Source: Streptomyces sp. NRRL F-525 (GTDB lineage: Bacteria; Actinomycetota; Actinomycetes; Streptomycetales; Streptomycetaceae). Taken from it: a stretch of DNA of 17,993 bases. The stretch lies in the NCBI RefSeq assembly GCF_000716605.1, contig NZ_JNXE01000072.1, positions 1 to 17,993 on the forward strand, read 5' to 3'. Positions 7,314 through 14,448 of the stretch are shown here, one piece after another. The translations under genes were made by a program, and so were the position numbers. The notes beneath the pieces were generated by a model. It was given only the letters and a program-made list of their open reading frames with translations. It did not search any database and was not told the DNA's origin. The first letter of the stretch is position 1. Each line of letters opens with the position of its first letter.

Positions 7314-8129
7314 CTACCGGTCGCGTTCGCACACGAAGATCGTCGTCCCGGGGATCAGGTTGCCGCGCAGGGGCGACCAGCCGCCCCACTCGGCCGTGTT
7401 CCAGGACGGCCACTCCGGCTCGACCAGGTCCACCAGGCGCAGGTCCGCCGCCACGATGTCCCGGACGCGGTCACCGAGGGTGCGGTGGTGCTCCACGTAG
7501 ACCGCGCTGCCGTCGTCGGCCTGCTCGACGTACGGCGTGCGGTCGAAGTAGGAGGCGGAGACCGTCAGGCCTTCTGGGCCCGGTTCGTCGGGGAAGGCCC
7601 AGCGGATCGGGTGCGTGGTCGAGAAGACGAACCGGCCGCCGGGCCGCAGCACCCGGCGCACCTCGCGCAGCACCAGCACCGGGTCGGCGACGAACGGCAG
7701 TGCCCCGTACGCCGAGCAGGCCAGGTCGAAGGACTCGTCCGCGAAGGGCAGCGCGCCGGCGTCGGCGCACACCAGAGGGAACGATCCGCCGATCCGCAGC
7801 GCGTGCTGGAGCTGGCGGTGGGAGAGGTCCAGGGCGACCGGGCGGGCACCCTGGGCGGTCAGCCAGCGCGAGCACTGGGCCGCGCCGGCGCCGATCTCCA
7901 GGACGTCCTTGCCCTTCAGTTCCTCGGGCGGGCCGAGGAGTTCGGCCTCCACCTCGTCGAGGCCCTCCGGGCCCCACACGAAGCGGTCGTCGCCGAGGAA
8001 CGTGCCGTGCTCGACCTGGTAGTCGTCCGCGTTCCGGTCCCACCAGCCCCGGTTGGCCCGGGAACTCTCGGTGACGTCGGCGTCACGTCGGGTGGCTTCC
8101 GGCTCGAACGCATCGGGCTCTTGGATGAT
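7314..8129 (-). CDS. Class I SAM-dependent methyltransferase, non-canonical start likely
   Basis: The Rossmann-type methyltransferase core is clear: motif I D-V-L-E-I-G-A-G-A-A-Q-C, the acidic strand-2 end A-L-D-L-S, the F-D-L-A-C-S motif, and R-R-V-L-R-P-G-G-R-F-V-F-S before a C-terminal beta-rich region (Methyltransf_11-like). The substrate is unknown. The first canonical start codon in frame is GTG 7979, but it has no ribosome-binding site, and the open frame upstream continues with protein-like sequence including S-S-R-A-N-R-G-W-W-D-R-N-A-D-D-Y. No ATG, GTG or TTG occurs before the in-frame stop near 8160. ATC 8129-8127, directly preceded by GAGGGAG, is the best candidate start and gives 271 aa; the conservative model is 7314-7979 (221 aa). 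The gene is divergent from rpsA. Confidence 0.85.
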   Translation of the reverse strand: MIQEPDAFEPEATRRDADVTESSRANRGWWDRNADDYQVEHGTFLGDDRFVWGPEGLDEVEAELLGPPEELKGKDVLEIGAGAAQCSRWLTAQGARPVALDLSHRQLQHALRIGGSFPLVCADAGALPFADESFDLACSAYGALPFVADPVLVLREVRRVLRPGGRFVFSTTHPIRWAFPDEPGPEGLTVSASYFDRTPYVEQADDGSAVYVEHHRTLGDRVRDIVAADLRLVDLVEPEWPSWNTAEWGGWSPLRGNLIPGTTIFVCERDR

Positions 8130-8278
8130 CGGCTCCCTCGTCGTACTCTTCCGTCACCTCTACGGTGCGGCTGTCCCCGGCGGCGTCACTGAAGGGGTGG
8201 TTCAGGCCTGCGTGGCCTCGCGGGACACGTTTTGTGCCGGGTATGCGGCGATCCGCCCCGGGTGTGCGCCTTCGCGCA

Positions 8279-8307
8279 TTGACCCTGCCTGGCTGCCCCC
8301 GTATGCT
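8279..8307 (+). promoter_or_regulatory. rpsA promoter (sigma70/HrdB type)
   Basis: TTGACC (-35, 8279-8284) and TATGCT (-10, 8302-8307) are separated by exactly 17 nt. This is close to the housekeeping consensus and unusually good for a GC-rich actinobacterium, as expected for a highly expressed ribosomal protein gene. The predicted transcription start is near 8314. Confidence 0.75.
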
Positions 8308-8388
8308 ACAAGTTGCGCTGCGGGCCTGCGCACCTCAGACGTAGCAGGTTGCGCTCGCATCTGTATGTATGTCCCCTCGGTTTTCGAG

Positions 8389-8422
8389 GCGCCACCGGAC
8401 ACCTGGTGTTCCGGATCGGCGC
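8389..8422 (+). promoter_or_regulatory. Hairpin in rpsA 5' leader
   Basis: The outer arms GCGCC (8389-8393) and GGCGC (8418-8422) and the inner arms CCGGA (8395-8399) and TCCGG (8410-8414) form a two-part stem enclosing a CACCTGGTGT loop region that can pair further. It lies about 100 nt upstream of the rpsA start. S1 autoregulates its own translation in E. coli through leader structure; a similar role here is inference. Confidence 0.45.
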
Positions 8423-8520
8423 TTCCTTGGCTGTCCGGCCTTCTGCAGAGCGAAGCGAAAAAGGCTCTCGGCGTGAGCAGTACCTACGACTTCAATGTCC
8501 GTACCGGAGCCCTTTCCCAC

Positions 8521-10032
8521 ATGACGAGCAGCACCGAGACCACCGCCACCACCCCGCAGGTAGCGGTCAACGACATCGGTAACGAGGAAGCCTTCCTCGC
8601 CGCGATCGACGAGACGATCAAGTACTTCAACGACGGCGACATCGTCGACGGCGTCATCGTGAAGGTCGACCGGGACGAGGTCCTGCTCGACATCGGTTAC
8701 AAGACCGAAGGTGTCATCCCGAGCCGCGAGCTCTCGATCAAGCACGACGTCGACCCGAACGAGGTCGTCAAGGTCGGCGACGAGATCGAAGCCCTTGTTC
8801 TCCAGAAGGAGGACAAGGAAGGCCGCCTGATCCTCTCGAAGAAGCGCGCCCAGTACGAGCGCGCCTGGGGCACCATCGAGAAGATCAAGGAAGAGGACGG
8901 CATCGTCACCGGTACCGTCATCGAGGTCGTCAAGGGTGGACTCATCCTCGACATCGGCCTCCGTGGCTTCCTGCCGGCTTCTCTCGTCGAGATGCGCCGT
9001 GTCCGCGACCTCCAGCCCTACGTGGGCAAGGAGCTCGAGGCCAAGATCATCGAGCTGGACAAGAACCGCAACAACGTGGTCCTGTCCCGCCGTGCCTGGC
9101 TGGAGCAGACCCAGTCCGAGGTCCGCCAGACGTTCCTCACGACCCTCCAGAAGGGTCAGGTCCGCTCCGGCGTGGTTTCCTCGATCGTCAACTTCGGTGC
9201 CTTCGTGGACCTGGGTGGCGTCGACGGTCTGGTCCACGTCTCCGAGCTGTCCTGGAAGCACATCGACCACCCCTCCGAGGTTGTCGAGGTCGGCCAGGAA
9301 GTCACCGTCGAGGTCCTCGACGTGGACATGGACCGCGAGCGCGTCTCCCTGTCGCTGAAGGCGACCCAGGAAGACCCGTGGCAGCAGTTCGCCCGCACCC
9401 ACCAGATCGGCCAGGTCGTGCCCGGAAAGGTCACGAAGCTGGTTCCGTTCGGTGCGTTCGTCCGCGTGGACGAGGGCATCGAGGGTCTGGTGCACATCTC
9501 CGAGCTGGCCGAGCGCCACGTGGAGATCCCGGAGCAGGTCGTCCAGGTCAACGACGAGATCTTCGTCAAGGTCATCGACATCGACCTCGAGCGCCGTCGC
9601 ATCAGCCTCTCGCTGAAGCAGGCCAACGAGGCCTTCGGTGCCGACCCGGCGACGGTCGACTTCGACCCGACGCTGTACGGCATGGCCGCGTCGTACGACG
9701 ACCAGGGCAACTACATCTACCCCGAGGGCTTCGACCCCGAGACCAACGACTGGCTCGAGGGCTTCGAGTCCCAGCGTGAGGTGTGGGAGACCCAGTACGC
9801 CGAGGCGCAGCAGCGCTTCGAGCAGCACCAGGCGCAGGTCATCAAGTCCCGCGAGGCCGACGCCCAGGCGGCGGCCGAGGGCGTCGACACGGCGGGTGCG
9901 GCTCCGGCCGCGGCCGGTGGTGGCGGCGGCGGCGGTTCGTACTCCTCCGAGGGTGCGGACACCTCCGGTGCGCTGGCGTCCGACGAGGCGCTTGCCGCGC
10001 TGCGTGAGAAGCTGGCGGGTGGGCAGAGCTGA
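8521..10032 (+). CDS. rpsA: 30S ribosomal protein S1 (503 aa)
   Basis: The protein matches actinobacterial S1 from the N-terminus MTSSTETTATTPQ to the end. It contains four S1 RNA-binding domains (about residues 36-107, 125-190, 208-278 and 295-365), recognisable by G-x-V-x-x-x-x-x-F-G-A-F-V-D/R and G-L-V-H-V/I-S-E-L motifs; E. coli S1 has six. The C-terminal third is acidic and Gln/Ala-rich, with an uninterrupted poly-Gly run before S-Y-S-S-E-G. S1 binds mRNA on the 30S subunit and promotes initiation. The start at ATG 8521 follows family alignment. The nearest Shine-Dalgarno-like GGAG (8506-8509) is 11 nt away, a poor spacing, and an in-frame GTG at 8473 has no better site. A weak SD fits leader-controlled, autoregulated translation. 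Confidence 0.98.
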   Translation: MTSSTETTATTPQVAVNDIGNEEAFLAAIDETIKYFNDGDIVDGVIVKVDRDEVLLDIGYKTEGVIPSRELSIKHDVDPNEVVKVGDEIEALVLQKEDKEGRLILSKKRAQYERAWGTIEKIKEEDGIVTGTVIEVVKGGLILDIGLRGFLPASLVEMRRVRDLQPYVGKELEAKIIELDKNRNNVVLSRRAWLEQTQSEVRQTFLTTLQKGQVRSGVVSSIVNFGAFVDLGGVDGLVHVSELSWKHIDHPSEVVEVGQEVTVEVLDVDMDRERVSLSLKATQEDPWQQFARTHQIGQVVPGKVTKLVPFGAFVRVDEGIEGLVHISELAERHVEIPEQVVQVNDEIFVKVIDIDLERRRISLSLKQANEAFGADPATVDFDPTLYGMAASYDDQGNYIYPEGFDPETNDWLEGFESQREVWETQYAEAQQRFEQHQAQVIKSREADAQAAAEGVDTAGAAPAAAGGGGGGGSYSSEGADTSGALASDEALAALREKLAGGQS

Positions 10033-10058
10033 ACGCCCACTGAGCTGTAGCTCTTGAT

Positions 10059-10092
10059 TGAGGGGCCGTACCTTTCGGGGTGCGGTCCCTCA
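10059..10092 (+). terminator. rpsA terminator
   Basis: TGAGGGGCCGTACC pairs with GGTGCGGTCCCTCA, with minor mismatches, around a TTTCGG loop 27 nt after the rpsA stop codon. The long GC-rich stem is convincing. Confidence 0.85.
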
Positions 10093-10116
10093 GTCGTGTG
10101 CGTCGCCGGTCGTAAT

Positions 10117-10164
10117 GCGGCTGCGGGTCCGTCGTGGCTGGTCGCGCAGTTCCCCGCGCCCCTG
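10117..10164. repeat. Dispersed Streptomyces-type intergenic repeat
   Basis: The segment GTCGTGGCTGGTCGCGCAG followed by TTCCCCGCGCCCCT matches, from memory, a sequence found many times between genes in streptomycete chromosomes. It lies directly behind the rpsA terminator. Its origin and role are not established. Confidence 0.6.
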
Positions 10165-10279
10165 CCTGGGTTTCCCTCGACTTTGTAGAAACGTGCGGGA
10201 TACATCAGTAACTGCCGGGCCGTAACTGGGTGTTGGGAGGCTTCCTCGGTCATTCATGATCGGAAAGGGGAGCCGGACC

Positions 10280-11872
10280 ATGGCAAGTAACCAGAGCCGA
10301 CGTGCTTTTCTGCGGAACGTGGGTCTCACCGGTGGCGCGGGCACGATGTTCGCCACCATGGGGGCCCTCGGACTCGCCCCCACCGCGCAGGCCGCCCAGC
10401 GGGAGCAGCCCTTCCGTGCGCTGAGCGCGAGCGACTTCCATCTCACCGGACGCGGCGCTGCGAAGGTCGTGATCGTCGGTGGTGGCATCGCCGGACTGAC
10501 CACGGCGTACGAACTGGGCAAGGCCGGCTACGACTGTACGATCCTGGAGGCCAGGGACCGTACCGGCGGCCGTAACTTCACCGTCCGGGGCGGGGACACG
10601 ACGACCGACCTGTACGGCAACCGGCAGACCGCCCGTTTCGCCGACGGCCACTACATGAACTGCGGCCCCGCGCGGATCCCGCAGTGGATGGTCACCCTCG
10701 ACTACTGCCGTGAACTCGGCGTCCCCATCCAGGTGTTCACCAACGTCAACGCGGACGCGTACATCTACAACGAGTCCACCGGCATGACCAAGCCCGAGCG
10801 CTACCGCACCGCCAAGGCCGATGTCTACGGCTATGTCTCGGAGTTGCTCGCCAAGGCCACCGACAAGGGCGCCCTGGACAAGGAGTTGACCGCCACCGAC
10901 CAGGAGAGGCTCGTCGAGTTCCTCAAGGGCTGGGGAGAGCTCGGGGACAAACTGACCTATGAAGGTGGTGACTTCCGCGGGTACTCGACCGTTCCGGCCG
11001 CCGCGGGCACCCCTGGTGTGCTGCTCGGGGACGTGCCCAGCGCCTCCGAGGTGTTCGCCAGCGGTGTCGGCCGCTACTTCTCCTTCGAATTCGGCTTCGA
11101 CCAGGCCATGTTGATGTTCCAGCCGGTCGGCGGCATGGACCAGATACCCAAGGCCCTCACCCGGGCGATCGGCGCGCACCGCATCCGTACGGGAGCGGCC
11201 GTCTCGAAAATCACCGACAAGGGGAGTGGCATTTCCGTCACCTACACCCAGGGCGGCCGTACGAAGGTGATCGAGGCCGACTACTGCGTCGGCGCCCTGC
11301 CGCCCAACATCCTCTCCAAGATCCCGCACAACCTCGGCACCGGCGTCCAGACCGCGCTGGAGGCGATCACCCCGTCGTCCGCCGCGAAGATCGGCCTGGA
11401 GTACAAGTCCCGTTGGTGGGAGCTGGATCACCGGATCTACGGCGGTATCACCGAGACCGACCAGGACGTCACCCACATCTGGCACCCTTCTTACGGCTTC
11501 CACGGTGAGCGGGGCGTCCTGATCGGGTACTACAACTACGACGACGACGCGGACTCCTACGCGAAGCTCACCCCCAAGGGGCGGGAAGAGCGGGCGGTGG
11601 CCGTGGGCGTGAAGATCTACGGCGAGAAGTACCGCAGCGAGCTGGCCTCGTCCTTCTCCCACCACTGGCGTCAGACGCCCCACCTGGAGGCCGCGTGGCA
11701 CGACACCCCCGGTGGCCCCGACGACGCCCGCTACAAGCCGCTCAACGACCCCACCGGACGCGTCTACTTCGCCGGCGACTGGCTCAGCTACACCGACGCC
11801 TGGCAGCACGGCGCGTTCTCCTCCGCCCGCAAGGCCGTGACCGCACTCCACGCGCGCGTGCTGTCCTCGTGA
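10280..11872 (+). CDS. Tat-exported FAD-dependent amine oxidase (530 aa)
   Basis: Predicted flavin amine oxidase (monoamine or L-amino-acid oxidase family) producing an imine/aldehyde or keto acid, ammonia and H2O2. ATG 10280 is chosen because GGGGAG lies about 7 nt upstream; ATG 10256 would displace the export signal. The N-terminus carries a twin-arginine motif, S-R-R-A-F-L-R-N (6-13), then a Gly/Ala-rich hydrophobic stretch and A-Q-A-A near 37-40, so folded FAD-loaded enzyme is probably exported by Tat. The dinucleotide-binding fold is clear: V-V-I-V-G-G-G-I-A-G-L (63-73), the E-A-R segment (90-92) and R-T-G-G-R (94-98). The C-terminal FAD motif Y-F-A-G-D-W followed by Q-H-G-A-F-S-S-A lies near residues 498-515. 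Substrate is unknown; it stands alone between rpsA and the PAC2 gene. Confidence 0.9.
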   Translation: MASNQSRRAFLRNVGLTGGAGTMFATMGALGLAPTAQAAQREQPFRALSASDFHLTGRGAAKVVIVGGGIAGLTTAYELGKAGYDCTILEARDRTGGRNFTVRGGDTTTDLYGNRQTARFADGHYMNCGPARIPQWMVTLDYCRELGVPIQVFTNVNADAYIYNESTGMTKPERYRTAKADVYGYVSELLAKATDKGALDKELTATDQERLVEFLKGWGELGDKLTYEGGDFRGYSTVPAAAGTPGVLLGDVPSASEVFASGVGRYFSFEFGFDQAMLMFQPVGGMDQIPKALTRAIGAHRIRTGAAVSKITDKGSGISVTYTQGGRTKVIEADYCVGALPPNILSKIPHNLGTGVQTALEAITPSSAAKIGLEYKSRWWELDHRIYGGITETDQDVTHIWHPSYGFHGERGVLIGYYNYDDDADSYAKLTPKGREERAVAVGVKIYGEKYRSELASSFSHHWRQTPHLEAAWHDTPGGPDDARYKPLNDPTGRVYFAGDWLSYTDAWQHGAFSSARKAVTALHARVLSS

Positions 11873-11938
11873 CGTGGACGCCCACCTGGTGACACAGGGG
11901 AGCGGTGCATGAAAAGCCCGTAAGAGGTGCCTGATCAG

Positions 11939-11964
11939 GGGCATGGGCGGGAATGCCCATGCCC
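11939..11964 (+). terminator. Inverted repeat between amine oxidase and PAC2 genes
   Basis: GGGCATGGGC and GCCCATGCCC form a perfect 10-bp stem with a GGGAAT loop, 66 nt after the amine oxidase stop codon and 44 nt before the PAC2 start. It could terminate the upstream gene; because it lies close to the downstream start it could also be a leader structure. No T-tract follows. Confidence 0.55.
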
Positions 11965-12007
11965 TGGAGGGCGTTGTGCAGTACGAACACGAGGAGGAGC
12001 GGTCACT

Positions 12008-12946
12008 GTGCTTGATCCGCAGGGTTTGTACGCATGGGAGCCGAAGGGCCTGGCAGTCGTCGACATGGCGCTCGCACAGGAGTCGGCCGGTCTTGTCATG
12101 CTCTACCACTTCGACGGATACATCGACGCGGGCGAGACCGGCGACCAGATCGTCGAACGTCTGCTCGATACATTGCCCCACCAGCTCGTGGCCAGCTTCG
12201 ACCACGACCGGCTCGTCGACTACCGCGCCCGCCGCCCGCTGCTCACCTTCAAGCGGGACCGCTGGACCGACTACGAAGAGCCCACCCTGGACGTACGACT
12301 GGTCCAGGACGCCACCGGAGCCCCCTTCCTGCTCCTCTCCGGCCCCGAGCCGGACGTCGAGTGGGAGCGCTTCGCCGCGGCCGTCCAGCAGATCGTGGAG
12401 CGGCTCGGCGTCCGGCTGTCCGTGAACTTCCACGGCATCCCCATGGGCGTCCCGCACACCCGGCCCGTCGGCGTCACCCCGCACGGCAACCGCAACGACC
12501 TCGTCCCCGGGCACCGCAGCCCCTTCGACGAGGCGCAGGTCCCCGGTAGCGCCGAGGCGCTCGTCGAGTACCGCCTCATGGAGGCCGGTCACGACGTCCT
12601 GGGCGTCGCCGCACACGTCCCGCACTACATCGCCCGCTCGCCCTACCCGGACGCGGCCCTGACCGTCCTGGAGGCCATCACGGCGGGCACCGGACTGGTC
12701 CTCCCGGGCATCGCGCACTCCCTGCGCACCGAGGCCCACCGCACCCAGACCGAGATCGACCGGCAGATCCAGGAGGGCGACGAGGAGCTCGTGGCGCTCG
12801 TCCAGGGCCTGGAGCACCAGTACGACGCCGCCGCGGGCGCCGAGAGCCGCGGCAACATGCTCGCCGAGCCCGTCGAGATCCCCTCGGCGGACGAGATCGG
12901 GCAGGAGTTCGAGCGCTTCCTGGCGGAGCGCGAGGGCGACAACTAG
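12008..12946 (+). CDS. PAC2 family protein (312 aa)
   Basis: The start is GTG 12008, with AGGAGGAG about 8 nt upstream. The sequence matches the actinobacterial PAC2 (proteasome assembly chaperone-like) family: the N-terminal A-M/D-M-A-L-A-Q segment, [13 protein letters not shown] (about 35-47), [13 protein letters not shown] near 74-86, [13 protein letters not shown] near 140-152, and [11 protein letters not shown] near 203-213. The C-terminus is acidic and likely helical. The eukaryotic PAC2 protein helps assemble 20S proteasomes, but a chaperone role in actinobacteria has not been demonstrated, so the function is open. No proteasome gene occurs in this window. Confidence 0.93.
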   Translation: MLDPQGLYAWEPKGLAVVDMALAQESAGLVMLYHFDGYIDAGETGDQIVERLLDTLPHQLVASFDHDRLVDYRARRPLLTFKRDRWTDYEEPTLDVRLVQDATGAPFLLLSGPEPDVEWERFAAAVQQIVERLGVRLSVNFHGIPMGVPHTRPVGVTPHGNRNDLVPGHRSPFDEAQVPGSAEALVEYRLMEAGHDVLGVAAHVPHYIARSPYPDAALTVLEAITAGTGLVLPGIAHSLRTEAHRTQTEIDRQIQEGDEELVALVQGLEHQYDAAAGAESRGNMLAEPVEIPSADEIGQEFERFLAEREGDN

Positions 12947-12978
12947 GGCGAGGGCGGTTGCCGCCGGTCACCGCGTGC

Positions 12979-13009
12979 CCTGTCAGTGACAGGCCGTAGG
13001 CTTCGGTCC
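12979..13009 (+). promoter_or_regulatory. coaE promoter with 15-bp palindrome; leaderless start
   Basis: CCTGTCA-G-TGACAGG (12979-12993) is a perfect inverted repeat immediately upstream of a -10 box TAGGCT (12997-13002). That box ends 7 nt before the coaE ATG, so transcription would start at or next to the A of the ATG. There is no Shine-Dalgarno sequence in front of coaE. The palindrome covers the normal -35 area and could be an operator or activator site. Confidence 0.55.
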
Positions 13010-13630
13010 ATGCTGAAGGTCGGCCTCACCGGGGGCATCGGTGCCGGTAAGAGTGAAGTGTCGCGGCTGCTCGTGGGGCACGGCGCCGTGCTGATCGACG
13101 CCGACCGCATCGCGCGCGAGGTGGTCGCGCCCGGAACTCCGGGGCTCGCGGCGGTCGTCGAGGCCTTCGGGGAGGACGTGCTCGGCGAGGACGGCGCCCT
13201 GGACCGGCCGAAGCTGGGCTCCATCGTCTTCGCCGACCCCGAGAAGCTGGCCGTGCTCAACGAGATCGTGCACCCCCTGGTCGGCAGGCGGTCCCGCGAG
13301 CTCGAATCGGCCGCGGCCGACGACTCCGTAGTGATCCACGACGTCCCCCTCCTCGCCGAGAACGCCCTCACCGCGCTGTACGACCTGGTGATCGTCGTCG
13401 ACGCGAGCCCCGAGACCCAGCTCGACCGGCTGGTCAGGCTGCGCGGGATGACCGAGGACGACGCACGCGCGCGTATGGCCGCCCAGGCGACGCGCGAGAA
13501 GCGGCTCGCCATCGCCGACATCGTCATCGACAACGACGTACCCCTGGAGGCGCTGGAGCGGCGCGTGCGGGACGTATGGGCCGAACTCGTGCGCAGGGCG
13601 CGCGCGCCCCAGCAGCCCCCTCAGGAATAG
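13010..13630 (+). CDS. coaE: Dephospho-CoA kinase (206 aa)
   Basis: CoaE phosphorylates the 3'-hydroxyl of dephospho-CoA, the last step of coenzyme A synthesis in the cytoplasm. The N-terminus has the P-loop G-G-I-G-A-G-K-S (8-15), followed by [10 protein letters not shown] (about 33-42), the V-H-P-L segment near residue 85, D-V-P-L-L-A-E near 110, and the lid/arginine region around [11 protein letters not shown], ending V-I-D-N-D. The length is normal for the family, with a short Gln/Pro tail. ATG 13010 is supported by the family start; no ribosome-binding site precedes it, and a -10 box lies 7 nt upstream, so a leaderless mRNA is likely. The TPR gene follows 50 bp downstream and may be co-transcribed. 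Confidence 0.97.
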   Translation: MLKVGLTGGIGAGKSEVSRLLVGHGAVLIDADRIAREVVAPGTPGLAAVVEAFGEDVLGEDGALDRPKLGSIVFADPEKLAVLNEIVHPLVGRRSRELESAAADDSVVIHDVPLLAENALTALYDLVIVVDASPETQLDRLVRLRGMTEDDARARMAAQATREKRLAIADIVIDNDVPLEALERRVRDVWAELVRRARAPQQPPQE

Positions 13631-13680
13631 CGGCCCTTTCCGCGGGCGTTGAAACGTCCGAGTGAGGGAAGGACTTTGCC

Positions 13681-14061
13681 GTGCCCGAGAACAGCGGAAC
13701 GACCGGACGTACTCCGGAGACGCATGTCATCGACTTCCGCGCCGCCGAGCAACTGCTCGACGCGCGGGACCCGCGGGGCGCGGTGAAGCTGCTCGACCGC
13801 GTCATCGACGCGCACCCGGAGAACACCGCCGCGCGCCTGCTGCGCGCGCGTGCCTTCTTCGCGGCCGCGCAACTGCGACCGGCCGAGCTGGAGTTCACCA
13901 TCGTCCTGGAGCGCGAGCCGGACAACGCCTTCGCGCACTTCGCGCTCGCCCGCACCTACGAGCGACAGGGCCGCGCCGACCAGGCCAAACGCCACTTCCG
14001 GCTGGCCGCCGCGCTCGATCCGAAACCGCAGTACCTGAAGGCGGCCCGGTTCGAGGAGTAG
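13681..14061 (+). CDS. Tetratricopeptide repeat protein (126 aa)
   Basis: GTG 13681 is preceded by GAGGGAAGGA about 7 nt upstream. The product is a small, entirely helical protein with about three TPR units: residues 21-47 (A-A-E-Q-L-L-D-A-R-D-P-R-G-A), 48-81 (P-E-N-T-A-A-R-L-L-R-A-R-A-F) and 82-115 (P-D-N-A-F-A-H-F-A-L-A-R-T-Y). The second and third units begin with the typical Pro-Glu/Asp-Asn consensus. There is no signal peptide, so a cytoplasmic protein-interaction role is expected; the partner is unknown. It follows coaE by 50 bp on the same strand and converges on the DUF6343 gene. Confidence 0.9.
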   Translation: MPENSGTTGRTPETHVIDFRAAEQLLDARDPRGAVKLLDRVIDAHPENTAARLLRARAFFAAAQLRPAELEFTIVLEREPDNAFAHFALARTYERQGRADQAKRHFRLAAALDPKPQYLKAARFEE

Positions 14062-14091
14062 GCGCACGCCCGTAGAGCGCGCTCGCGCACG

Positions 14092-14358
14092 TCAGGGGTG
14101 GCGGTGCTCCGGCGGCCGGTACGGCGGGACGTCCGGGCCCGGCTGGTAGTGCGGGCCCTGGCGCATGTGTCTGAGGATCATGGTCATGTCGATCGTGACG
14201 ATCAGCCACAGCACCGCGCAGGCCGCCGCCCACCCGGGGCGGCCGGCGAGCGCGAACGCGACCGTGCCGAAGATCGTCCAGACCAGCCCCCAGACGCTCA
14301 GCCAGAACCGCGTCCGCAGCGGACTGCGCGCGGTCGTCGGCTCACTGCCTGTACGCAT
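14092..14358 (-). CDS. DUF6343 family small membrane protein (88 aa)
   Basis: The sequence M-R-T-G-S-E-P-T-T-A-R-S-P-L-R opens a recognisable actinobacterial small membrane protein family (DUF6343). Two hydrophobic segments, about residues 18-37 and 42-60, are followed by R-H-M-R-Q-G-P-H-Y-Q-P-G and a proline-rich cytoplasmic tail. The start is uncertain: ATG 14358 matches the family opening, with AAGGAGG 11-13 nt upstream, whereas GTG 14367 lies 4 nt after the same site and would add three residues. No function is known. The frame continues open for over 1 kb upstream, but that is the shadow of the acyltransferase gene. Confidence 0.8.
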   Translation of the reverse strand: MRTGSEPTTARSPLRTRFWLSVWGLVWTIFGTVAFALAGRPGWAAACAVLWLIVTIDMTMILRHMRQGPHYQPGPDVPPYRPPEHRHP

Positions 14359-14404
14359 CGGGATCACTACTCCTCCTTGCAACGTACTCTTCGGCTCGGA
14401 CGTT

Positions 14405-14434
14405 CTCCACAGGGCTCCACAAGGCTCCACAGGG
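14405..14434 (+). repeat. Three tandem 10-bp repeats before the acyltransferase-like gene
   Basis: CTCCACAGGG, CTCCACAAGG and CTCCACAGGG follow one another without spacer in the 90-bp region between two divergent genes. The last copy runs into the Shine-Dalgarno sequence of the rightward gene. The 10-bp period places each copy on the same face of the helix. Confidence 0.75.
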
Positions 14435-14448
14435 AGGGGAAGCGCATC

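Larger units (their letters stand above)
8130..8520. other. Divergent intergenic region and structured rpsA leader
   Basis: No gene is supported in these 391 nt, although a + frame stays open by chance from 8053 into rpsA. The region holds the rpsA promoter (8279-8307), two copies of GTTGCGCT (8312-8319 and 8350-8357), a long hairpin (8389-8422), and a smaller AGAGC/GCTCT stem around 8447-8467. With a start near 8314, the rpsA mRNA would carry a leader of about 207 nt. Confidence 0.6.

Noticed and set aside
8053..8520. In-frame upstream extension of rpsA giving a 659-aa protein
   Set aside because: The added sequence crosses the divergent methyltransferase start, the promoter and the leader; family alignment puts the S1 start at ATG 8521.
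10250..12817. 855-codon open frame on the minus strand opposite the amine oxidase and PAC2 genes
   Set aside because: Its composition (Gly/Val/Arg/Asp-rich, no domains) is a GC-rich shadow of two well-supported + strand genes.
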